DNA of 11,492 nt from JBEKZQ01 sp049509675 (GTDB taxonomy: Bacteria; Planctomycetota; Planctomycetia; Pirellulales; Thermoguttaceae), in the NCBI GenBank assembly GCA_049509675.1, contig JBEKZQ010000189.1, positions 1 to 11,492 on the forward strand, read 5' to 3'. Made by a program: the position numbers and the translations under genes. The notes beneath the pieces were generated by a model. It made no database searches, had not been told where the DNA came from, and saw only the letters and a program-made list of their open reading frames with translations. Below are positions 6,849 to 11,492 of the stretch, one piece after another (within the stretch, counting starts at the first letter, position 1; each line of letters starts with the position of its first letter).

Positions 6849-7015
6849 TTGGGCATCCTTTGACTATGTTCCCAAACGGTATCACTTTCTTTCTTGAAAA
6901 AATTGACGCGATCTGCGTATCGAACCACGATATGGATTGCCCGTTCGCTCAATCGTGTCTGGTTCTTGCCCGATTCCCAGTCAATCGCCTGTTTTCGGCC
7001 CGGTATCGTTAGCAT
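6845..7015 (-). CDS. Small ORF translationally coupled to the methyltransferase
   Basis: 56 aa, starting at ATG 7013-7015 and ending at TGA 6845-6847. That TGA overlaps the methyltransferase ATG (6846-6848) in an ATGA arrangement, and the methyltransferase ribosome site lies inside its last codons. It has its own ribosome site, GGAG, 8 nt before the ATG. The product begins MLTIPGRKQAIDWESGK, is rich in basic and acidic residues (ERAIHIVVRYADRVNFFKK in the middle) and ends QRMPK. There is no signal peptide or membrane segment. I do not recognise the family and see no clear helix-turn-helix. By position it could be a small controller of the module or simply a leader peptide that meters methyltransferase translation. 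The coupling and ribosome site argue that it is translated; homologues would decide. Confidence 0.55.
   Translation of the reverse strand: MLTIPGRKQAIDWESGKNQTRLSERAIHIVVRYADRVNFFKKESDTVWEHSQRMPK
6856..6861 (-). promoter_or_regulatory. Ribosome binding site of the methyltransferase
   Basis: AAAGGA on the minus strand, 7 nt before the methyltransferase ATG. It lies within the coding end of the overlapping small ORF, so ribosomes finishing that ORF could reinitiate here. Confidence 0.7.
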
Positions 7016-7023
7016 ACCCGCTT

Positions 7024-7027
7024 CTCC
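7024..7027 (-). promoter_or_regulatory. Ribosome binding site of the 56-aa ORF
   Basis: GGAG on the minus strand, 8 nt before the ATG at 7015. It is the main evidence, with the ATGA overlap, that the small ORF is real. Confidence 0.5.
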
Positions 7028-7038
7028 AGGAAACGCCT

Positions 7039-7056
7039 AGCCGGAGGACCCCGGCT
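7039..7056. terminator. Hairpin between HEAT gene and restriction-modification module
   Basis: AGCCGG-AGGACC-CCGGCT is a perfect 6-bp stem with a 6-nt loop. It lies 72 nt past the stop of the HEAT gene (minus strand) and just upstream of the 56-aa ORF. There is no T-run. It could end HEAT transcription or belong to the leader of the methyltransferase transcript. Confidence 0.3.
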
Positions 7057-7128
7057 TGCCGTTCTACCGGCTGGGATGGGGCTGGTTCGCCGTCCAGAAT
7101 GGGGCAGAGTCTCAGAAAAAGTTGTCAC

Positions 7129-9051
7129 CTACTTCTTCGCTTGGCCGAGCAGTGCCCTGGCCTTGGTCGCCAACTCCTTGTTCTTCGTGGTCCGCAAGAC
7201 CTGCTCCAGGGCCTCGGCGACCGCGGCCGGCTCGGCCGACGCCAACTTGCGCGCGACGGCCACGATCACCACGCCGGCGGCCTCCGAAACGGCCGGGTCG
7301 CGCAAATGCTCCTCGGCCAGCGCAAGTGAAGCCTTGGTGGGAATGCGCTGCAACACGTCCACCGCCAACCGCTTCTCCTCGTCCCGCTGCGCCAGGGCCA
7401 AGGCCTCGCGATACATGGCCATCCGCCCATCGGGCGGCAGGTTCAGCTGCCGCGCCAGCCGCAGATAACCGCGCAGGGCGCGGGTCTTCAGCCGCTCCGA
7501 CGGCATGGTCTTGGCCAACGACAAGAGATCGGCGGCCGCATCGACCGTCATCCACTCGCCCAGCAGGCGGCAGCCGGCGTCCTGAAGCTCCGCATTGGCA
7601 TCCCGGGCGGCGGCCGTCACGGCCGCAAGCGCGCGGGCCCCTCCCATGGCGCCCAAAATCTCCAGCAGGCGGCACTTCGCCGGCACCGGGGCCGCAGAAA
7701 TCGCCGACACCAATTTCTCGGCACACGCTTCCCGGTCCGGCATGCGGAGACACGCCGTACTCAAGGCCGCCAGGGCGGCCTCGCCCTCTTGCGGCTTCCC
7801 GGACTGGACTGCGCGGGCGATCAACACCGGCAGGTTGTCCAAGGTGGCGACCTGCCCCAGGGCCGTCAAGGCGCAGCAGCGCGTCGACTCGTCGGCATCA
7901 TCCGCCGCCTTGAGCAGGATGGAAACGGCGGCGGCCATCCGCCGCTGTCCGGCCGCCGCAATGAGCACCAAGCGCGGCTTTCCCGTGGCATCCGGCAAGC
8001 GGGCCGTGAGGTCGGCGTCGACCGCTTCGCCGGGCAGGGCGGCCAGGGCCTCGGCGGCGGCCTGAGCCAATTCCGCATCGGACTGGACCGCCGCTTCCAG
8101 CAGTGCGCCGACACAGGAGACGTTGCCCTGGCGACCCAAGGCACGCAGGGCCACCATCCGCACGTGGTTCGGACCGTTTTGGGCCGCCGCCAACAGCGCC
8201 GGCAGCGGGGCCTCGGCCCCGCGGTCGGCCAACGCCAACAGCAGCAGGCTCCGCCGCTCGGGCGCAGCCCGCTGCAACTCGGCCAACAGCACCTGCGTCA
8301 CTTCCGCGCCCGGCAGTTCCCGGGCCACGCCCAGGCCGAGTGCAAAGCGGGCCTTGTCCGGCGAGTGCAGTTGCTCGGCCAGGAGTGGAATGCCGGCCGA
8401 CTGCCGGGCGAGGATGGCCCCGCGCGTGGCCTCCAGCATTCGCTGCTGGGGCACAGTTGCCTGGCGAATCTGGTCGTACACCTTGGCGGCTGCCGCCGGT
8501 TCACCTTCGGCCAGCAGCTTGTCGGCGCACAGCAGGATGCCTTCGGCCGCGAGAGCCCGCGTAGCAGCCGGCGCGGCGGCCCACCATTGCTGGAGTTGCT
8601 CCAGCGCCAACTTCGTGCCGATATGTCCCAGGGCCACGGCGGCGGCCTCGACCACCTGGGCATCGCTGCTCTTGAGGCTTTCCGCCAGGCCGGCGACCGC
8701 CTCCGGGTCGCGGCGGACGCCGATCGAATTGATCACGCCGAGCAGGAGTCTGCCGTGCAGCCGGCCCCGCGCCTCGCGGAGGGCCGCCGCGGCGGACGGG
8801 TCGGGAATCGCCTCCAAGGCGATGCGGGCCCAGGAGGCCAACTCGGCGTTGTCGAGCAATTTCGCCAGCGGTCCCACGGCGCTCGCGCTGCCGTAGATTG
8901 CCAATTGCTTGCAGGTGCTCGCTTTTTGGGCCGGCGGCGCGTCGGACTCCAGCACGCTGATCAACTGCTGTTCCCGCGGCGCGGCAAACGTTTGCATTGC
9001 ACCGAGCGTAATGGCCGCCAGGGCGACAGGGAGGTATCGGATCTTGAGCAT
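7129..9051 (-). CDS. Secreted HEAT-repeat protein
   Basis: 640 aa. I chose the ATG at 9051 because GGAG at 9059-9062 lies 7 nt upstream of it; the in-frame ATG at 9057 has only 1 nt spacing. The signal peptide MLKIRYLPVALAAITLGAMQTFAA has cleavage near residues 23-24. The rest is almost entirely alpha-helical Ala/Leu-rich repeats of about 30-40 residues with the HEAT/PBS-lyase pattern. Examples are DAQVVEAAAVALGHIGTK near 139-156, VRMVALRALGRQG mid-protein, STRCCALTALGQVATLDNLP further on, and LQDAGCRLLGEWMTVDAAADLLSLA in the last third. No catalytic motif is visible, so it is likely a protein-interaction scaffold outside the cytoplasm. Similar proteins occur in planctomycetes near Gfo/Idh/MocA oxidoreductases. 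The oxidoreductase gene is directly upstream on the same strand, 89 nt away across a 7-bp repeat array, so cotranscription is plausible. The sequence opposite contains long open frames, which are GC-driven shadows. Confidence 0.88.
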   Translation of the reverse strand: MLKIRYLPVALAAITLGAMQTFAAPREQQLISVLESDAPPAQKASTCKQLAIYGSASAVGPLAKLLDNAELASWARIALEAIPDPSAAAALREARGRLHGRLLLGVINSIGVRRDPEAVAGLAESLKSSDAQVVEAAAVALGHIGTKLALEQLQQWWAAAPAATRALAAEGILLCADKLLAEGEPAAAAKVYDQIRQATVPQQRMLEATRGAILARQSAGIPLLAEQLHSPDKARFALGLGVARELPGAEVTQVLLAELQRAAPERRSLLLLALADRGAEAPLPALLAAAQNGPNHVRMVALRALGRQGNVSCVGALLEAAVQSDAELAQAAAEALAALPGEAVDADLTARLPDATGKPRLVLIAAAGQRRMAAAVSILLKAADDADESTRCCALTALGQVATLDNLPVLIARAVQSGKPQEGEAALAALSTACLRMPDREACAEKLVSAISAAPVPAKCRLLEILGAMGGARALAAVTAAARDANAELQDAGCRLLGEWMTVDAAADLLSLAKTMPSERLKTRALRGYLRLARQLNLPPDGRMAMYREALALAQRDEEKRLAVDVLQRIPTKASLALAEEHLRDPAVSEAAGVVIVAVARKLASAEPAAVAEALEQVLRTTKNKELATKARALLGQAKK

Positions 9052-9058
9052 GTTCATT

Positions 9059-9062
9059 CTCC
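9059..9062 (-). promoter_or_regulatory. Ribosome binding site deciding the HEAT start
   Basis: GGAG on the minus strand sits 7 nt before the ATG at 9051 but only 1 nt before the ATG at 9057. It therefore favours the shorter product. Confidence 0.65.
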
Positions 9063-9070
9063 AGGGATAT

Positions 9071-9133
9071 CAGATTTCAAATTTGCGATTTGCGATTTGC
9101 GATTTGCGATTTCAGATTTGAGATTTCAGATCC
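9071..9133. repeat. Tandem 7-bp repeat array (nine units)
   Basis: Nine consecutive heptamers of the form NNNATTT on the + strand: CAGATTT, CAAATTT, four identical GCGATTT, CAGATTT, GAGATTT and a degenerate CAGATCC. The array fills most of the 89-bp gap between the oxidoreductase stop and the HEAT start and is far more AT-rich than its surroundings. Such heptads with a constant ATTT/AAAT core look like the intergenic satellites I associate with planctomycete genomes. Length can change by slippage. A role in mRNA stability or transcription between the two genes is possible but not shown. Confidence 0.9.
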
Positions 9134-9140
9134 CAAATGC

Positions 9141-10427
9141 CTACAACCGCCACGGTTCGCGCAGGGCTTCGGAGCGCAGGCGGTTGGCTTCCTCGTCGCC
9201 GACGAATTCATTCTTGCGGGGGTCGTAGGTCAACTTGCGATTGAGGAAGATGGCGATATTGGTCGCATGGCAGGCGATGTGCGAGTGGCAGGCGACCTCG
9301 GCGTTGGCCAGCGGCTTGCCGCGCGACTTCACGCAGTTGAGGAAATCGCGAATGTGATACGTGGCCGGATAGCCGCCGATCTCGGCCACCTTTCTGCCCG
9401 CCAGCAGGGCCGGCGAGCTGAGGATGAGCTTGCCGGAGTCGCCCGCCTCAACCCAACCGGTATCGCCCTCGAAGCGCACCGGGCACGAGCCCAGCGGCAG
9501 CCAGCCGTCGTTGCGCAAGACGAGCTTCACGCCGCTGGCGTAGCGGGCGGTGACCTGGCCGTTCTCGGGCGGGAAGTACTCGACCGGCTCGGTTCCGTCG
9601 GCGTCGGCGGCCCATTGGCACAGATCGACGCAATGCGAGCCCCATTCCAGCACGCCGCCGCCGACCATGCCGCCGCCCTTCTCGAAATTGAAACCGTCCA
9701 GCAGGGCGTGGTTGAACGGCCGCCAGGCCGCCGGCCCCAGGTACAGGTCCCAATCGACCTGCTCCTTGGGCGGCTCGGGCTCGGCCGCGGCCCAACCGCT
9801 GGAGGAAGTGCCCATGCCGGCGGGATGGGCGTAGACGGTCTCGAGCTTGCCGAGCTTCCCGCGCCGCGCCAGTTCCACGGCGAAGGCGAAGTGCGGCAGG
9901 TTCCGCCGTTGCGTGCCGGCCTGAAAAACCCGCGCCGTGCGGCGGAAAGTCTCGGCCAGGGCCAGGCTTTGGGCGATGTTCTTGGTACACGGTTTTTCGC
10001 AATACACGTCTTTGCCGGCCTTGGCCGCCAGGATCGCCGCCGTGCAGTGCCAGTTTGGGCCGGTGGCGATGAGCACGGCGTCGATATCGCTGCGGGCCAA
10101 CAGTTCGTGGAGGTCGCGGTAGGTGGCGCAGTCGCTGTTGCCGTACTTGCCGTCGGCCATCTTCTTGACCGCTTGGCGGCGCGCGGCCTTCACGTCGCAA
10201 ACGGCCACGAACTGCACGTCCGGCTGCTCGAAGAAGCAGCCCAGGTCGTAACCGCCGCGGTTGCCGATGCCGATGCCGCCCAGCACGATGCGTTCGCTGG
10301 GGGCCACCGCACCCTGCTTTCCCAGGGCCGTGGCGGGGATCAGTTGCGGCAGCGCCGCCAGGGCGCTGACGCCGGCTGTCGTTTTCAGGAATCGTCGTCG
10401 CGTGAGGCAGGTTTTTCGCTGCGACAT
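9141..10427 (-). CDS. Tat-exported Gfo/Idh/MocA family oxidoreductase
   Basis: 428 aa, with AAAGGAG at 10434-10440 (6 nt spacing). A twin-arginine signal is clear: TRRRFLKTTAGVSALAALP at 9-27, cleavage near ALG (36). The Rossmann domain follows, with the NAD(P)-binding loop LGGIGIGNRGG at 49-59, DIDAVLIATGPNWH at 114-127, and the family hallmark CEKP at 143-146 (VYCEKPCTKN), whose Lys is the usual catalytic-site residue. The C-terminal substrate domain carries GGGVLEWGSHCVDLCQW at 256-272, with a likely active-site His265/Asp268, and ends with RDFLNCVKSRGKPLANAEV at 360-378 and HATNIAIFLNRKL. Tat export implies it folds with its cofactor in the cytoplasm and acts outside it, as for relatives such as glucose-fructose oxidoreductase. 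The substrate is probably a sugar or sugar derivative but cannot be specified. It is likely cotranscribed with the HEAT gene downstream. Confidence 0.93.
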   Translation of the reverse strand: MSQRKTCLTRRRFLKTTAGVSALAALPQLIPATALGKQGAVAPSERIVLGGIGIGNRGGYDLGCFFEQPDVQFVAVCDVKAARRQAVKKMADGKYGNSDCATYRDLHELLARSDIDAVLIATGPNWHCTAAILAAKAGKDVYCEKPCTKNIAQSLALAETFRRTARVFQAGTQRRNLPHFAFAVELARRGKLGKLETVYAHPAGMGTSSSGWAAAEPEPPKEQVDWDLYLGPAAWRPFNHALLDGFNFEKGGGMVGGGVLEWGSHCVDLCQWAADADGTEPVEYFPPENGQVTARYASGVKLVLRNDGWLPLGSCPVRFEGDTGWVEAGDSGKLILSSPALLAGRKVAEIGGYPATYHIRDFLNCVKSRGKPLANAEVACHSHIACHATNIAIFLNRKLTYDPRKNEFVGDEEANRLRSEALREPWRL

Positions 10428-10433
10428 AGCCGT

Positions 10434-10440
10434 CTCCTTT
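10434..10440 (-). promoter_or_regulatory. Ribosome binding site of the oxidoreductase
   Basis: AAAGGAG on the minus strand, 6 nt before the ATG at 10427; it fixes the start that gives a complete Tat signal. Confidence 0.8.
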
Positions 10441-10635
10441 TGTGGAATTTGATGAAGGTAGGTAGGAAGGTGGGGCGGGAAACGTGGTTACTTGTCCATG
10501 TTGGACCAGCCGCGACCGAAAGTCAAGCGTTTTGGGATCGGCGAATTGTAGTCGGCACACGCCGTGTGCCGTCCCCCGCACACGGCGTGTGCGGGCTACA
10601 TTGGACTTGCGCTGAGCCGCGCGGCGCGTGAGTAG
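10441..10635. other. Gene-less intergenic region with inverted repeats
   Basis: No gene is visible between the oxidoreductase leader and the PEP-CTERM remnant. The stretch holds the large inverted repeat at 10547-10600, and the palindrome GTAGCTAC at 10632-10639 sits on its edge. The open frames reading across it on either strand are continuations of shadow frames. Confidence 0.6.
10547..10600. repeat. 23-bp inverted repeat with GCACACGCCGTGTGC arms
   Basis: The arms at 10547-10569 and 10578-10600 are complementary with two mismatches and flank an 8-nt loop. The inner 15 bases, GCACACGCCGTGTGC and its exact reverse complement GCACACGGCGTGTGC, pair perfectly. Each arm is also nearly palindromic by itself around CACGCCGTG. 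It would form a very strong hairpin or cruciform. It could end transcription entering the oxidoreductase promoter region or be a small dispersed palindromic element (REP/MITE-like) without coding capacity. Confidence 0.85.
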
Positions 10636-10824
10636 CTACGCGGTCGTCAGGCACGGCGTGCCTGAGCTGCGACGACGACGCCGCCAGGCGTATCCGGCCA
10701 GGGCCACGGCCGCCGTGCCCAGCAGCGCAAGCGTTCCCGGCTCGGGCTGGGTCGCGGGCGGGAGATTCAGCGCGAAGACCGTGCGGAGTTGGAAATAACG
10801 TTGCTTGCCGAAGCCTACCCCGCG
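10636..10824 (-). pseudogene. Detached C-terminal tail of a PEP-CTERM protein
   Basis: The minus-strand frame reads ..FALNLPPATQPEPGTLALL, then GTAAVALAGYAWRRRRR, and stops at TAG 10636-10638. This is a textbook PEP-CTERM sorting signal: a PEP motif (10738-10746), a hydrophobic helix and an Arg cluster, as recognised by exosortase. The frame has no start codon or body; going upstream it meets the TAA (10825-10827) that ends the small secreted protein in the same frame. The last ten codons and the stop come from the palindromic repeat next to it. It is most likely the 3' remnant of a deleted gene. A readthrough fusion with the upstream protein is conceivable but unsupported. Confidence 0.7.
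10647..10665. repeat. 19-bp palindrome sharing the CACGGCGTG core
   Basis: TCAGGCACG-G-CGTGCCTGA has perfect 9-bp arms around one base. Its centre, CACGGCGTG, is also the centre of both arms of the inverted repeat at 10547-10600, suggesting related elements. It overlaps the 3' end of the PEP-CTERM remnant and supplies its final codons. Confidence 0.8.
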
Positions 10825-11244
10825 TTACTGGGCCGCACCCGTCTTGGGCTTGGCGGTCTTATCGCCCTTATCGCCGCCGCCGCCCTTGTCCTGGCCCGCT
10901 TGGAGCTTGTCGATGAAGTCCTGGGCGTCCTGTTGGGTCTTGCACTTCTTCACCAGCTTCACCAGCAGCCTGACCGGCTTTTCAGCGTTGGCATCCTTAT
11001 TCTTCTTCGCGTCGGCGTAGTCCTTCATCTGCTTCTTGTAGTCGTCGGCCACGCGTTTCTTTTCGGCGGCAACGTCGCTGGTGGGAACGGCCTTGTAGTC
11101 GTCGCCGATCTTCAGGACCGTATACGACACGTCCGCTTTTCCAGACCGGGCGGGACTACGTGTTTGCGCCTGGGCTGGCGCGACGAGCATACCGATGCCC
11201 AACAAGGTTACCGCGAACATCGACCACATTACCAACTTGCTCAT
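10825..11244 (-). CDS. Small Lys-rich secreted protein, unknown function
   Basis: 139 aa from the ATG at 11244, chosen because GGAG at 11252-11255 lies 7 nt upstream and the product then starts with a good signal peptide (MSKLVMWSMFAVTLLGIGML, cleavage after AQA at residue 26). A longer frame to 11301 would bury that signal and has no ribosome site. The mature part is very hydrophilic: a short opening YTVLKIGDDYKAVPTSD (41-57), then a Lys/Asp-rich helical segment (about 58-113, with KPVRLLVKLVKKCKTQQDAQDFIDKL at 89-114, single Cys 101), and a disordered Gly/Lys tail (DKGGGGDKGDKTAKPKTGAAQ). I do not recognise a family. It could be a cell-surface or periplasmic binding helix. A PEP-CTERM tail lies in frame just past its TAA. 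Confidence 0.75.
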   Translation of the reverse strand: MSKLVMWSMFAVTLLGIGMLVAPAQAQTRSPARSGKADVSYTVLKIGDDYKAVPTSDVAAEKKRVADDYKKQMKDYADAKKNKDANAEKPVRLLVKLVKKCKTQQDAQDFIDKLQAGQDKGGGGDKGDKTAKPKTGAAQ

Positions 11245-11251
11245 GGGAAGG

Positions 11252-11255
11252 CTCC
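11252..11255 (-). promoter_or_regulatory. Ribosome binding site of the small secreted protein
   Basis: GGAG on the minus strand, 7 nt before the ATG at 11244; it decides that start over the upstream ATG at 11301. Confidence 0.6.
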
Positions 11256-11323
11256 AATAAGGCGGGATGGCGGCCCAGGCCAAGCTGTCGCCCTCCGACA
11301 ACCCCCTGGCTGCTCCAGGACCT

Positions 11324-11352
11324 ATTCTATGTCAAGTCACAAGCCGCCACAA
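11324..11352 (-). promoter_or_regulatory. Possible promoter of the small secreted protein
   Basis: On the minus strand TAGAAT (11324-11329) follows TTGTGG (11347-11352) with a 17-nt spacer, about 80 nt before the ATG at 11244. This is an acceptable sigma70-type match but not a strong one. A TTGACA also occurs right next to the TAGAAT box, without a -10 partner at proper spacing. Confidence 0.3.
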
Positions 11353-11492
11353 GCATCTCGTGGCGCTACTGAGCCGAATGCGCTGTTCGCAAACTCCTGC
11401 GCCGCAAGGGTTGTGAAAGGGGCCGAAAAAGGCCTTACCCGCAAAACGGCCATTTTCCTCCGCGATTGGCCTTCCCGCCGCCCGATTTTTCG

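Noticed and set aside
5408..7128. Insertion-sequence or integron origin for the restriction-modification island
   Set aside because: No transposase, integrase, terminal inverted repeats or target duplication could be seen at either edge.
9071..9133. CRISPR-like array
   Set aside because: Units are only 7 bp, contiguous, with no spacers and no cas genes in the window.
7789..9228. 479-codon + strand open frame opposite the HEAT gene
   Set aside because: Shadow of the HEAT repeats; its end is just a translation of the 7-bp repeat array (LRFAICDLRF-type residues), which is typical spurious coding.
9090..10631. 513-codon + strand open frame opposite the oxidoreductase
   Set aside because: Begins inside the heptad repeat and is antisense to a gene with an unmistakable Tat signal, NAD-binding loop and EKP motif.

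Overview
The window looks like chromosomal DNA of a planctomycete. The evidence is high GC (about 65-73% in the lines I counted by hand outside the central island), a DUF1080 sugar-acting secreted protein, a Tat-exported Gfo/Idh/MocA oxidoreductase, a secreted HEAT-repeat protein, a PEP-CTERM tail, Pro/Gly-rich lipoproteins with a DUF11-type domain, and short intergenic repeats. This assignment is inferred from gene content, not from a phylogenetic marker.

Layout. 1-413: no gene; a G-run and three hairpins in a row. 414-1088 (+): secreted DUF1080 protein. 1091-1996 (-): secreted protein of unknown function, loosely LolA-like, convergent with the DUF1080 gene and only 2 nt from it. 2226-5407 (+): three envelope genes in a row. 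They are a lipoprotein with a Cys/His-rich tail, a secreted paralogue of its central domain, and a lipoprotein ending in a DUF11-like domain. 5447-7015: a lower-GC island (about 50-52% in two lines counted) holding a type II restriction-modification module. On the + strand is an HNH endonuclease gene interrupted by one in-frame TAA at 5627-5629. On the - strand are a beta-class DNA methyltransferase and, just upstream, a previously unlisted 56-codon ORF whose TGA overlaps the methyltransferase ATG. 7129-9051 (-): secreted HEAT-repeat protein. 9071-9133: nine copies of a 7-bp repeat. 9141-10427 (-): Tat-exported Gfo/Idh/MocA oxidoreductase. 10428-10824: no intact gene, but a 23-bp inverted repeat, further palindromes with the same CACGGCGTG core, and the detached C-terminal tail of a PEP-CTERM protein. 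10825-11244 (-): small Lys-rich secreted protein.

How the genes fit together. The DUF1080 protein and the Gfo/Idh/MocA oxidoreductase belong to families often linked to oxidised (3-keto) sugar metabolism in planctomycetes, but they lie 8 kb apart here and need not act together. The three envelope genes are co-directional and closely spaced and probably form one unit. The restriction-modification module appears to be an insertion between the envelope genes and the HEAT gene. Its nuclease seems to be decaying while the methyltransferase is intact, which would leave an orphan methyltransferase. The two strongest items for follow-up are the nonsense codon in the nuclease and the small ORF coupled to the methyltransferase.
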